Assembly: GCA_947594835.1 (NCBI GenBank)
Contig: CANQEH010000023.1
Location: forward strand, 1-41,346
Direction: 5' to 3'
DNA from: an uncultured Acetatifactor sp.
GTDB taxonomy: Bacteria; Bacillota; Clostridia; Lachnospirales; Lachnospiraceae
Length of the DNA stretch: 41,346 bases
Shown here piece after piece: positions 1 to 7,965 of the stretch. Every line of letters begins with the position of its first letter. Position 1 is the stretch's first letter. The notes below the pieces were generated by a model, which was not told where the DNA came from, searched no databases, and saw only the letters and a list, made by a program, of their open reading frames with translations. Position numbers and translations under genes: made by a program.

Positions 1-349
1 AACCTGTGTCAACACCCTCGTTGACTGCAATCAGTCTTACATTTGCTCTGCGCAACTGTTCCCTCAACATTCCCATTTGCACATAATTTCTACCCAAACG
101 GCTCATATCTTTCACAATGATAGTGCCGATATTGCCCTTTTCTACCTCTGCAAGCATGGCTTGCAATCCTTCCCGTTCAAAGGTCGTGCCCGATATTCCG
201 TCGTCGGTAAAGTGTCGTATGCCCGTAAAACCGTTCTTTTCCGCATAGTCCTCAAGCATTGCCTTTTGGTTGGATATGCTGTTGCTCTCGCCCTGTAACT
301 CGTCATCATGGCTCAATCTCTCGTATAGTGCTGTTAATTCGTGACTCAT
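1..349 (-). CDS. Large serine recombinase (TndX/TnpX-like), N-terminal part, cut by window edge
   Basis: Reading leftwards from ATG at 349 the frame stays open to the window edge (116 codons) and gives the catalytic N-terminal domain of a large serine recombinase. Seen: LYERLSHDDE at residues 8-17, where the Ser is the expected nucleophile, then ESNSISNQK, FTDDGISGTTFER and KDMSRLGRNYVQMG, the standard resolvase-fold motifs. The start is fixed by a strong ribosome binding site (AAAGGAGG) 9 bases upstream. The family excises and integrates mobilisable and conjugative elements in Firmicutes; DNA-binding and zinc/coiled-coil regions would lie outside the window. No partner mobility genes are visible, so whether this is a live element or a remnant cannot be judged here. 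Confidence 0.9.
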   Translation of the reverse strand, partial: MSHELTALYERLSHDDELQGESNSISNQKAMLEDYAEKNGFTGIRHFTDDGISGTTFEREGLQAMLAEVEKGNIGTIIVKDMSRLGRNYVQMGMLREQLRRANVRLIAVNEGVDTG

Positions 350-569
350 AATCAATTCCCTCCTTTCCGCCAGTGCCGCATAAATGCTATGCCGTGGCTG
401 TTTTGTGTTTATTTTGATTAAGAAGTCTTTTACATTTTATAACTCCCTCGTCAAATATATCTGTTTCCATATACACATACAGATTTCATGGTACAGCCAT
501 CCGTTGCTTTCCTTACGACGGCCTCTGCTCTTTTCCGAGAACAGCGGCCGTAAAAGTCTGAATGCTGTA
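350..569. other. Intergenic stretch with no gene recognised
   Basis: This stretch separates the divergent recombinase and rhamnosidase genes. Short open frames exist but none has a recognisable product together with a plausible ribosome binding site. It would be the natural place to look for an attachment site or element border, but no repeat or core sequence is evident within the window. Confidence 0.5.
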
Positions 570-598
570 TTGCGATTCTTCCTGCAATAGGGTATGAT
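570..598 (+). promoter_or_regulatory. Predicted sigma-A promoter for the rhamnosidase gene
   Basis: TTGCGA at 570-575 and TATGAT at 593-598 are separated by exactly 17 bases. Transcription would begin near 605. This argues against a TTG start at 599 for the downstream gene, since that codon overlaps the -10 box, and supports the ATG at 653. Confidence 0.6.
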
Positions 599-652
599 TT
601 GAATATAGAAAGTTTAGCTAAAATCCACGAGGGTATTGGAGGAGTTTTGCAT

Positions 653-2839
653 ATGTGGGCTGACGCAAAATGGATATGGATAGACGGGGAGTACAGTGCC
701 AACACCTGGGTGAATTTCAGAAAGACATTTATGATAGACACTGTGCCCAAAAAGGCGGCAGCATTGATCGCCGCAGACACAAAGTACTGGCTATGGATCA
801 ATGGAGAGCCTGCTGTCTTTGAGGGCGGGCTGAAACGCGGCCCGTCGAGACACGGTACATATTATGACAGGATCGACCTTGCTCCCTGGCTCAGAAAGGG
901 CGAAAATACCGTGGCGGCGTTGGTATGGTATTTCGGAAAAAACGGTTTTTCCCATCTGTCCAGCCAAAAGGGCGGCTTTCTTTTTAAATCCGAAATAAAC
1001 GGAACAGTCATTTCCTCCAATGCTTCCTGGCGGGCCATGAAAAATCCTGCGTATGTACACGCCGATGAAAGCGATTGCCCGCCGAATTTCCGCCTGCCAG
1101 AACCGAATGTGTACTATGATTCGGCAAGGGCAGCCGAGGGGTGGTATCTGCCGGGCTTTGATGCAGACGAATGGGGGTATGCAGATATCACGGGCATCCC
1201 GGGCGAAGGCGTATGGGGCAACCTTACGGAGCGCACCATTCCGATGTGGAAGGATTATGGACTCAAAGAATACCAAAACAGCTCCGACTATGAAGGCTTT
1301 ACACCAGAAAAGGACACGATTCTTGAACTGCGCCTGCCGTATAACGCCCAGATCACCCCGTATTTCAAAATTGCTGCACCCGAGGGACAAAAAATCTGCA
1401 TCAGGTCTTCCCGGTTTGAGACTGAAACGGAGACTGTCAAAAGCGTTATGGGCGTATATTACACCCGGGCGGGCATACAGGAATATGAGTCTTTCGGCTG
1501 GTTAAACGGCGAACGCATTTCCTACTGCATCCCCGCCGGGATCACAATCCTCTCCTTAAAATACCGGGAAACAGGATATGACACCGATTTTACCGGGTAT
1601 TTTGAATGCAATGACTCATTTTTGAACCGCCTGTGGCAGAAGTCTCTCAGGACGCTTTACCTTACCATGCGCGACAATTTTATGGACTGCCCCGACAGGG
1701 AACGCGCACAGTGGTGGGGCGACGTCAACGTGGAGATGCAGATGATGATGTACTGCCTTGACCGCAAAGCCAGACTCCTTTACAAAAAAGGGGTGGACAC
1801 GATGGCACAATGGGAGGCGGAGAGCGGACATATGCTCACCGTGGTGCCAACTGGGTCTGAGGAGTTTGAACTCCCCTTTCAAAATCTCGCCGGGATCTGG
1901 GGGTTTGGGACCTATTACGAGTACACCGGCGACGAGGACGTCCCGAGGCGGGTATATGGAATGTCAAAGCGGTATGTATTGGGCTATGATATGGACGCGG
2001 ACGGACTGGTGACACACAGAAAAGGCAGCTGGGACTGGGCGGATTGGGGAGAAAATGCAGATATCGCCCCCATGGAAAATGCGTGGTACTATATGGCGCT
2101 TACAGCCTGCCGCAGCATGGCCTCTCTTCTCGGAGAGCTTTCCGATCTTCCCCTGTATGACCACCGGCTTATCAGCATACGGAAAAACTATGACAGGCAT
2201 TTTTGGAAAGAGGGATATTATTATGCCTGCACGGCCAACGGAAAGCCGGACGACAGGGCAAACGCCCTCGCCGTCCTTTCGGGCCTTGCAGGCAAAGAAA
2301 AATATGAAAGCCTTCGGGAAGCCATCCTTGCAGAGGAAAACGCCAGTCCTTACATGGAAAAGTACGTCCTTGACGCGCTTTGTCAGATGGGATACGTCAG
2401 CGATGCGTTGAAGCGGATGAAGAAACGTTACAGGCAGATGGTTGAATCCGGCTGCTCTACCCTCTGGGAGTACTGGAACACGGATGGCACCCTAAACCAC
2501 GCCTGGTCCGGCGGCCCGCTTATCACCATGTCCAGATACATCGCGGGCATACGGCCACTGGATACCGCATATGCAGCCTTTGAAATCAGACCTGAAATCT
2601 GTGATCTGACACACATCGTATGCACGGTTCCTTCTCCCCGGGGAGAGATCCGTCTTGCGCTTGAGAGGACTGCCGACCATATCAGCATGAGTGTTACAAT
2701 CCCGAAGAACGCTGCGGCTTCTGTATACCTTCCTCTTACTGGCAATGCGCCGTCCCAGGACGCGGGCTGCAGCTATTCCCTCTGCGGAAACTATGCGAGG
2801 TTTACCTTAAAAGAGGGGACATACCACCTGGAGGGCTGA
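653..2839 (+). CDS. Alpha-L-rhamnosidase-like glycoside hydrolase (GH78 family)
   Basis: A 728-residue protein without an evident signal peptide, so probably cytoplasmic. It would release terminal L-rhamnose from imported plant glycosides or oligosaccharides. The N-terminal half looks like the beta-sandwich domains of GH78 enzymes. The six-hairpin catalytic domain begins near residue 325 and carries DCPDRERAQWWGD at 345-357, which matches the family's acidic cluster (Asp345, Glu350, Asp357). LWEYWN and HAWSGGP further on match the C-terminal catalytic region, with the Glu of LWEYW the likely general base. ATG 653 was chosen because GGAGG lies about 10 bases upstream and a promoter lies further up; an in-frame TTG at 599 is less likely. 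The gene opposes the direction of the other left-arm genes and borders a recombinase gene, so it may be accessory. Substrate specificity is inferred from the family only. Confidence 0.85.
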   Translation: MWADAKWIWIDGEYSANTWVNFRKTFMIDTVPKKAAALIAADTKYWLWINGEPAVFEGGLKRGPSRHGTYYDRIDLAPWLRKGENTVAALVWYFGKNGFSHLSSQKGGFLFKSEINGTVISSNASWRAMKNPAYVHADESDCPPNFRLPEPNVYYDSARAAEGWYLPGFDADEWGYADITGIPGEGVWGNLTERTIPMWKDYGLKEYQNSSDYEGFTPEKDTILELRLPYNAQITPYFKIAAPEGQKICIRSSRFETETETVKSVMGVYYTRAGIQEYESFGWLNGERISYCIPAGITILSLKYRETGYDTDFTGYFECNDSFLNRLWQKSLRTLYLTMRDNFMDCPDRERAQWWGDVNVEMQMMMYCLDRKARLLYKKGVDTMAQWEAESGHMLTVVPTGSEEFELPFQNLAGIWGFGTYYEYTGDEDVPRRVYGMSKRYVLGYDMDADGLVTHRKGSWDWADWGENADIAPMENAWYYMALTACRSMASLLGELSDLPLYDHRLISIRKNYDRHFWKEGYYYACTANGKPDDRANALAVLSGLAGKEKYESLREAILAEENASPYMEKYVLDALCQMGYVSDALKRMKKRYRQMVESGCSTLWEYWNTDGTLNHAWSGGPLITMSRYIAGIRPLDTAYAAFEIRPEICDLTHIVCTVPSPRGEIRLALERTADHISMSVTIPKNAAASVYLPLTGNAPSQDAGCSYSLCGNYARFTLKEGTYHLEG

Positions 2840-2844
2840 ATGGA

Positions 2845-2886
2845 AAATCAAAAAGCCGCAAACCTTTCTTTAGAAAGATTTGCGGC
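2845..2886 (-). terminator. Intrinsic terminator of the tRNA-Arg transcript
   Basis: GCCGCAAA at 2855-2862 pairs with TTTGCGGC at 2879-2886, and a smaller inner pairing extends the stem. Read on the minus strand the hairpin is followed by a T-rich run at 2845-2854, nine bases after the tRNA 3' end. Because the stem is symmetrical it could also act weakly on the rhamnosidase transcript, although that side lacks a T run. Confidence 0.75.
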
Positions 2887-2894
2887 GTATTTGC

Positions 2895-2971
2895 TGGCGT
2901 CTCCGAGGTGATTCGAACACCCGGCCTTTCGCTTAGGAGGCGAACGCTCTATCCTGCTGAGCTACGGAGAC
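2895..2971 (-). tRNA. tRNA-Arg (anticodon CCT)
   Basis: The minus strand folds into a complete 77-base cloverleaf. The acceptor stem is GTCTCCG/CGGAGAC, the D stem GCTC/GAGC, and the anticodon stem TTCGC/GCGAA encloses the loop CTCCTAA with anticodon CCT. The T arm carries TTCGAAT. The discriminator base is G, and CCA is encoded at 2895-2897. It reads AGG arginine codons. It sits downstream of serS and the DUF3881 gene on the same strand, but has its own consensus promoter and terminator. Confidence 0.97.
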
Positions 2972-3023
2972 ATCTCTGCCAAACCACTGCAGACAGGCCC
3001 GGCATCCAAATAACAACAAGTCT

Positions 3024-3052
3024 ATTATATTCACATAGAACCGAATTGTCAA
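3024..3052 (-). promoter_or_regulatory. Consensus sigma-A promoter for tRNA-Arg
   Basis: On the minus strand TTGACA (3047-3052) and TATAAT (3024-3029) are both perfect consensus hexamers with a 17-base spacer. The predicted start is near 3017, about 45 bases before the mature tRNA 5' end. The -35 box begins four bases past the stop codon of the DUF3881 gene. Confidence 0.88.
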
Positions 3053-3055
3053 GGT

Positions 3056-3937
3056 TCACTCGGGGAAATTGATATATCCCTGCAGCCATATCACCCCTTT
3101 AAAGCGCCTTCCCACCTGCGGCTCCCCGTACAGATCTGCCGTGTTGATGCAGATATCGAACACCAGTTCATTACAGCTTATGGTCAGGACATAAATTTTC
3201 TCGCCGGTGATAGAATTGGAAGCAATCCGCATATCGACAATCTCGCCTAAGACAGAATACTGATCGCATTCCACACCGTAGGGCATAAAGCAGGTGTCCA
3301 CCAGGCTGAAAATATCTTCCTTCTGGATCCTTCGGGAAATGGTGGTGTAGATGTCCATATCCTCCAGGGTCAAAGTCTCGATGGCTTCTTCGTCCCCTTT
3401 TCTGGCAGCCGCCATCAGATTATTCCTGACCGCAGAATCCTGTTTTACCCGCTGGAGCTGTTCCTCGTCCTTTTGAATGGGAAGCAGCACGGAGCCGCTC
3501 ACAGACAGGGCGGAAAGTGTGAGCGTCGTACCTCGGATGGGCAGTTTGCCCAGATTCTGCGCCTTCATATAGGGAATCCTGTTTTTGAGATAAAAAATGA
3601 GGGAAATTCCTACCTTCACATCATCGCAGACACCTGCATAAGATTCCTTGTCCGCGTGGCGCTCTACGGACACATCCTCGCAGGAAGTGATCCCGGTGCC
3701 GGACAGATAAGGATAATAATATTCATAGGTAAATTTTTCCTCTTCATCAAACTCTCCGCAGACGGTAATTCCCAGTCCAGGGGCAAAATCCTTGCAGAAT
3801 TCGCCCAAAAGTACGTTGTCCTGACTGACCGTGATGGCGCGTTTGTCCGAATTGATCACTACCTCCGTCAGTACCTCTTGAAGTTTTCTCTTATTTTCAA
3901 AGCTGCTGAATCCCACAGCCCGCATATATCTGTGCAA
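3056..3937 (-). CDS. DUF3881 family protein
   Basis: An uncharacterised protein of about 293 residues, resembling the DUF3881 family found in Lachnospiraceae and relatives. The family typically begins with a short HR(Y/F)xRAxGFS segment. I place the start at TTG 3937, giving MHRYMRAVGFS, because AAGAAGGTGAG lies just upstream; an ATG at 3970 would add eleven residues. No transmembrane segment, signal peptide or catalytic motif is evident, and the N-terminal half has several acidic stretches. It follows serS by about 70 bases on the same strand with no terminator between, so it is probably co-transcribed. Function is unknown. Confidence 0.75.
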   Translation of the reverse strand: MHRYMRAVGFSSFENKRKLQEVLTEVVINSDKRAITVSQDNVLLGEFCKDFAPGLGITVCGEFDEEEKFTYEYYYPYLSGTGITSCEDVSVERHADKESYAGVCDDVKVGISLIFYLKNRIPYMKAQNLGKLPIRGTTLTLSALSVSGSVLLPIQKDEEQLQRVKQDSAVRNNLMAAARKGDEEAIETLTLEDMDIYTTISRRIQKEDIFSLVDTCFMPYGVECDQYSVLGEIVDMRIASNSITGEKIYVLTISCNELVFDICINTADLYGEPQVGRRFKGVIWLQGYINFPE

Positions 3938-4006
3938 AGATCTCACCTTCTTTCCAACCCAACATCCCATTCCGGCAGCGGCAGACCTGTGAAGCCCGGT
4001 AAGCCC

Positions 4007-5305
4007 TCACTGCTTCTTTCCTGACGTCGGGGAAATCTTCTCCTTGCCGCCCATGTAAGGACGCAGCGCCTGCGGGATCCTGATGCTCCCGTCCGCGTCC
4101 ACATTGTTCTCCAAAAAGGCGATCAGCCCTCTGGGAGACGCCAATACCGTATTGTTTAATGTATGCACAAAGTAAGTGCCATTTTCCCCTTTGGTGCGGA
4201 TGCCAAGCCGCCTTGCCTGAGCGTCGCCCAGGGTGGAACAGGATCCCACCTCAAAGTATTTCTTCTGCCGGGGGCTCCAGGCCTCCACATCACAGGATTT
4301 TACCTTTAAATCTGCCAGATCCCCGCTGCAGCATTCCAATGTGCGCACAGGAATATCCAGGCTGCGGAAAAACTCTACCGTATACGACCACATTTTTTCA
4401 TACCATTCCATAGAGTCCTCCGGTTTGCAGAGGACTACCATTTCCTGTTTTTCAAACTGATGCACCCGATAGATGCCTCTCTCCTCGATGCCGTGGGAAC
4501 CGACTTCCTTCCGGAAGCAGGGAGAGTATGAAGTCATCGTCACCGGCAGGCTTTTTTCGTCCAGCATCTGCCCTTTAAATTTGCCGATCATAGAGTGTTC
4601 GGAGGTGCCGATCAAAAACAGATCTTCTCCCTCGATCTTATACATCATGGCTTCCATCTCGGCAAAGCTCATCACGCCGTTCACCACGCTGCTGCGGATC
4701 ATAAAAGGAGGGATACAGTAAGTAAAGCCTTTATCGATCATAAAATCCCGGGCGTAGCTAATCATAGCGGAGTGGATCCGGGCCGCATCCCCTAAAAGGT
4801 AGTAAAATCCGTTTCCGCTGGTCCGCCCTGCGCTCTCCTTGTCAAGACCGCTTATAGCTTCCAGGATATCCGCATGATAAGGAACCTCAAAATCAGGCAC
4901 CGTCGGTTCACCATACTTCTGGATTTCTACATTCTCGCTGTCGTCTCTGCCGATGGGCACAGAAGGATCGATGATGTTTGGAATAGACATCATGATCTTT
5001 GTGATCCGCTCCTGAAGCTCTGCCTCCTGCTCCTCCAGCTGGGCCAGCCGCTTAGCGCCAGCGGCAACCTCTGCCTTTTTCGCCTCCGCTTCCTCCTTTT
5101 TCCCCTGGCCCATCAGCGCACCGATCTCTTTTGAAATCCGGTTTCTTGCCGCCCGCAGGTCGTCCCCTTCCTGTTTTGCTTTCCTGCTCTCCGCATCCAG
5201 GACGATAACCTCGTCTACCAGAGGAAGCTTTTCATCCTGAAACTTCTTTCTAATATTTTCCTTTACCAATTCCGGGTTTTCCCGCAAAAATTTCATGTCG
5301 ATCAT
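4007..5305 (-). CDS. serS: Seryl-tRNA synthetase
   Basis: A class II aminoacyl-tRNA synthetase of about 432 residues that charges tRNA-Ser. The N-terminal tRNA-binding coiled coil (about residues 25-105) is rich in Lys, Glu and Ala. The catalytic core holds the TSEHSMIG segment, motif 2 with FRKEVGSHGIEERG followed by YRVHQFEKQE, and motif 3 near NNTVLASPRGLIAFLENN. Motif 2 has the FRKE-G-HG form rather than the common bacterial FRxEAGsaGrDTrG. I place the start at the ATG at 5305 (MIDMKFLRENPE), matching the usual family beginning; the TTG at 5317 is only one base from the purine-rich site. A promoter lies 54-81 bases upstream. The leader is too short for a T-box riboswitch. Confidence 0.95.
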   Translation of the reverse strand: MIDMKFLRENPELVKENIRKKFQDEKLPLVDEVIVLDAESRKAKQEGDDLRAARNRISKEIGALMGQGKKEEAEAKKAEVAAGAKRLAQLEEQEAELQERITKIMMSIPNIIDPSVPIGRDDSENVEIQKYGEPTVPDFEVPYHADILEAISGLDKESAGRTSGNGFYYLLGDAARIHSAMISYARDFMIDKGFTYCIPPFMIRSSVVNGVMSFAEMEAMMYKIEGEDLFLIGTSEHSMIGKFKGQMLDEKSLPVTMTSYSPCFRKEVGSHGIEERGIYRVHQFEKQEMVVLCKPEDSMEWYEKMWSYTVEFFRSLDIPVRTLECCSGDLADLKVKSCDVEAWSPRQKKYFEVGSCSTLGDAQARRLGIRTKGENGTYFVHTLNNTVLASPRGLIAFLENNVDADGSIRIPQALRPYMGGKEKISPTSGKKQ

Positions 5306-5358
5306 GTCTGCAACCAAACCTTTCTTTTCTATGCCATGGAACCGATGGCTTTTTCTTC

Positions 5359-5386
5359 ATTATAATATTATCTTGGTTTTTGCCAA
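5359..5386 (-). promoter_or_regulatory. Predicted sigma-A promoter for serS
   Basis: Minus-strand TTGGCA (5381-5386), a 16-base spacer, and TATAAT (5359-5364). It would give a leader of roughly 47 bases before serS and make serS-DUF3881 independent of the parAB operon just upstream. Confidence 0.75.
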
Positions 5387-5439
5387 TTCAGTGTACCCAC
5401 ATCCCAGCGGGAATAATCAGCGATGCGACGCCCTCTGCC

Positions 5440-5967
5440 CTACTCTGCCATTGCGGCGGCTAAAGCTTCCGCTTCCTCTGTGCCCAGTGCAATCGCACAT
5501 TCGCCATTGACAATCTCTTTTGTATAGGAATAACACCCTTCCGTACTGTGCACAGAATTGATGATAAAACCATTGTTGTTTTCATCCAAAAGCGCCAGGC
5601 TAAAACTCAACTGCCCGCCCATCTGGTGAAAGGCGTCGTATTTCACCATTCCCATTTTTTGATAGGCAGATTCCACCTTTTTATACAGAGTGCGGATGTC
5701 TTTTTTGTTTTTATCCGCATTGCTTTTCAATACTTGATTGTCCTCGTAAAGCCGTGCGATATCCTGTTCCAGACTGGCCCCGTCCTTTCCTGCCAGAAAG
5801 CGATCCAGGCGTTTCGCTAATTTTCTGGTTTTTGTGATCTGCACGATCAACAGGATGAGCAGCACCAGCACAAGAACCGCCAATGCGGCAGCTGCAATCA
5901 AAAGATATCCCAGATCAAAATTTTCCAGGCCGATCTGCGTCAAAAAAGCGCTATGATTTGTATTCAT
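5440..5967 (-). CDS. DUF4446 family membrane protein
   Basis: A 175-residue protein with one hydrophobic segment (about residues 20-43), followed by a predicted coiled coil (about 50-105) and a small C-terminal domain. The C-terminal domain contains KYDAFHQMGGQLSFSLALLD, characteristic of DUF4446. The family is commonly found next to parB in Firmicutes; its role is unknown, and a membrane-linked role in segregation or envelope processes is only an inference from context. It starts 34 bases after parB with a good ribosome binding site (AGGAGT), so it is the third gene of the parA-parB operon. Confidence 0.85.
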   Translation of the reverse strand: MNTNHSAFLTQIGLENFDLGYLLIAAAALAVLVLVLLILLIVQITKTRKLAKRLDRFLAGKDGASLEQDIARLYEDNQVLKSNADKNKKDIRTLYKKVESAYQKMGMVKYDAFHQMGGQLSFSLALLDENNNGFIINSVHSTEGCYSYTKEIVNGECAIALGTEEAEALAAAMAE

Positions 5968-6000
5968 CTGTATACTCCTGACGTGCCTAAAGCACGCATC

Positions 6001-6888
6001 TCAATCGTTTCTGATCATGTCCAAAAGCCTGTCCAGGTCATCGTGGCTGTAAAATTCGATCTCTATCTTTCCGGCGCCGTCCCCTTTCGAGGTGACTGTG
6101 ACCTTGGTGCTCAGCTTTTCCTTCAGTTTTTCTTCGATATCCAGGTAGATGGCCTGCATAGCCCTGTCGTCCAGTTTTTTTGGCTTTGCCGGTTTATGCA
6201 GGTTTTTTACCAATTTTTCCACATCCCGCACGCTGAGTTTCTCGTCGAAAACCTGCTGGGCCAGCGTATACTGTTCTGCCGCGTCCTCCACCGCCAACAG
6301 CGCCCGGGCGTGCCCGGTACTGATCATGTCGTCAATGACCATCTGCTGGACTTCATCGCACAATTTCAACAGGCGGATGGAATTTGTCACTGCCGCACGG
6401 CTCTTTGATACCCGCTCGGCAACCTCGTCCTGCTTTAAGTGGAACTCCGTGAGAAGGCGTTTATACGCCTGGGCTTCTTCAATGGGATTTAAGTCTTCCC
6501 GCTGGATATTCTCGATCAACGAGATTTCCATGATCTCCTGCTCTGAATAGTCGCGGATGATGACAGGGATTTCTTTCAAACCGGCCAGCTTTGCCGCCCG
6601 CCATCTGCGCTCTCCGGCGATGATCTCATAGTGGTCTTTTCTGTCCTGTACCAGAATCGGCTGCAAAAGGCCGAACTGCCTGATCGAATCAGCCAACTCC
6701 TGCAAGGCGTCCTCGTCAAAATTTTTCCGTGGCTGCTTTCGATTGGGCTCTACCGCGGTAATTTTCAAAACGGTTTCCTTACCGCCCTTTTCATCGACTT
6801 TTTCTTTTCCTTCTTTCTTTACCTTGGCTTCCTCCACCACATTCGGTATCAGAGAGTCAAGCCCTTTTCCCAATCCTCTTACCGCCAT
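6001..6888 (-). CDS. parB: Chromosome partitioning protein ParB (Spo0J family)
   Basis: A 295-residue parS-binding CTPase clamp. It starts with the family signature MAVRGLGKGLDSLIP, whose short N-terminal segment contacts ParA. The CTP-binding core includes GERRWRA at 92-98 and ENIQRE at 126-131. A helix-turn-helix for parS recognition spans about 151-176, and a C-terminal dimerisation domain follows. Partner sites are present: two perfect parS palindromes lie 1 kb upstream in the same operon region. Loading at parS and spreading would organise the origin and recruit condensin. It lies 33 bases after parA. Confidence 0.97.
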   Translation of the reverse strand: MAVRGLGKGLDSLIPNVVEEAKVKKEGKEKVDEKGGKETVLKITAVEPNRKQPRKNFDEDALQELADSIRQFGLLQPILVQDRKDHYEIIAGERRWRAAKLAGLKEIPVIIRDYSEQEIMEISLIENIQREDLNPIEEAQAYKRLLTEFHLKQDEVAERVSKSRAAVTNSIRLLKLCDEVQQMVIDDMISTGHARALLAVEDAAEQYTLAQQVFDEKLSVRDVEKLVKNLHKPAKPKKLDDRAMQAIYLDIEEKLKEKLSTKVTVTSKGDGAGKIEIEFYSHDDLDRLLDMIRND

Positions 6889-6921
6889 ACTCCCTCTTTT
6901 CTGCTGCCCATAGCAGTCTCC

Positions 6922-7686
6922 TTACTTTCCTGCGCCAATGATTTCTTCCGCCAGCTGCATATAAGCTTCCGCCCCTGCCGATTTGCTGTCATATTTATTG
7001 ATCGGGACGCCATAACTGGGAGCTTCTGCCAGGCGGATATTTCTGGGAATCAGCGTGTCGTAGACGCGCTGTTTCAAATTCTGCTTGACGTTCTCCACCA
7101 CCTGCGTGGAAAGATTGGTACGGGAATCGTACATTGTGAAGACAACGCCCTCCATCTCAAGCTGCGGGTTCAGCCTCTCCTTTACCAGATTTACCGTATG
7201 GATCAACTGGCTCAATCCTTCCAGCGCATAGTACTCGCACTGAATCGGCACCAGGACGCTGTCTGCTGTCGTCATAGCGTTGATCGTCAGCATATTCAGT
7301 GAAGGCGGGCAGTCGATGATAATATAGTCATACTCATCCTTCACATAGTCCACTTCGTTCTTTAATATGTATTCCTTCTTTTCTACGCCGATCAGTTCGA
7401 TTTCTGCGGCCGCCAAATTGACATTTGCCGGAAGGACAGAGATTCTTTCTATGACATCCTGTATGATACAATCCCTGATAGAACACTCGCCCAGGATCAA
7501 CTCATAAATTGTATTTTCCAGATTGTTCTTGTCAATTCCAAAACCGCTGGTGGTATTTCCCTGTGGGTCTGTATCGATCACAAGGACTCTTTTTCCTTTC
7601 TCAGCCAGGCAAGCAGACAGATTGATCGATGTGGTAGTCTTTCCAACGCCGCCTTTCTGATTTGCAATCGCTATGATCTTCCCCAT
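6922..7686 (-). CDS. parA: Chromosome partitioning ATPase ParA (Soj)
   Basis: A 254-residue ATPase that forms ATP-dependent dimers on the nucleoid and works with ParB in origin segregation; in Bacillus the Soj homologue also controls DnaA. The deviant Walker A motif KGGVGKTT at residues 11-18 is intact. The switch segment VIDTDPQGN and the Walker B-like IIIDCPPSL are present, and the length is typical for chromosomal ParA. It heads a parA-parB-DUF4446 operon with a promoter 46-74 bases upstream. Confidence 0.96.
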   Translation of the reverse strand: MGKIIAIANQKGGVGKTTTSINLSACLAEKGKRVLVIDTDPQGNTTSGFGIDKNNLENTIYELILGECSIRDCIIQDVIERISVLPANVNLAAAEIELIGVEKKEYILKNEVDYVKDEYDYIIIDCPPSLNMLTINAMTTADSVLVPIQCEYYALEGLSQLIHTVNLVKERLNPQLEMEGVVFTMYDSRTNLSTQVVENVKQNLKQRVYDTLIPRNIRLAEAPSYGVPINKYDSKSAGAEAYMQLAEEIIGAGK

Positions 7687-7731
7687 ATTTGATTACTCCG
7701 TCTCATGTGAATTTCCAAAGTTACGTTCTCC

Positions 7732-7760
7732 ATTATAGCACGAAACACTCCATATATCTA
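7732..7760 (-). promoter_or_regulatory. Predicted promoter for parA-parB, overlapping a parS-like half site
   Basis: Minus-strand TATAAT at 7732-7737 has a 17-base spacer to TAGATA (7755-7760), a weak -35 match. The spacer contains TGTTTCGTG on the minus strand, which resembles half of a parS site. ParB contact with its own promoter is therefore possible, but this is inference. Confidence 0.55.
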
Positions 7761-7790
7761 CATGAAGTTTGTAAAAATTCCTGTTTTCAA

Positions 7791-7828
7791 TGTTTCACGC
7801 CCTCCAAAAAAATGTTTCACACCTACAA
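7791..7828 (+). promoter_or_regulatory. Two degenerate parS half sites
   Basis: TGTTTCACG at 7791-7799 and TGTTTCAC at 7813-7820 match the left half of parS exactly, but the right halves are not conserved. They have the same orientation, 22 bases apart, between the parA promoter and the perfect parS sites. They may be decayed sites or weak ParB contacts. Confidence 0.5.
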
Positions 7829-7850
7829 GTCACAATATCTAGTGTCATAA

Positions 7851-7866
7851 TGTTTCACGTGAAACA
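7851..7866. promoter_or_regulatory. parS: parS site 1 (perfect)
   Basis: TGTTTCACGTGAAACA, identical to the 16-base Spo0J/ParB consensus palindrome. It sits in the interval between parA and the response regulator gene, about 8 kb from dnaA, the normal origin-proximal placement. Confidence 0.95.
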
Positions 7867-7892
7867 TCATGTAGTTTCTTCTGTTCCTAAGA

Positions 7893-7924
7893 AGAAGGAA
7901 TGTTTCACGTGAAACATTCCTTCT
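7893..7924. promoter_or_regulatory. parS: parS site 2 (perfect) inside a 32-base perfect palindrome
   Basis: The 16-base consensus lies at 7901-7916, exactly 50 bases from the first site. It is extended on both sides by 8 bases of perfect complementarity (AGAAGGAA to the left, TTCCTTCT to the right). The whole 32 bases could extrude as a cruciform, or fold as a hairpin at the 3' end of the response regulator mRNA, whose stop codon is 42 bases away. There is no T run after the stem on the minus strand, so terminator activity is uncertain. Confidence 0.93.
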
Positions 7925-7965
7925 CACTTCACTTCTGACGATGTACGCCTGGAGCACAGATATAT

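Noticed and set aside
599..652. TTG start for the rhamnosidase
   Set aside because: It overlaps the predicted -10 box and has no ribosome binding site, while ATG 653 has both a good site and correct spacing.
451..801. 116-codon open frame on the minus strand overlapping the rhamnosidase start
   Set aside because: No recognisable family and no ribosome binding site; it overlaps a well-supported gene and promoter on the other strand.
5306..5439. T-box riboswitch upstream of serS
   Set aside because: The leader from the predicted promoter is under 60 bases and lacks a T-box sequence or specifier stem.
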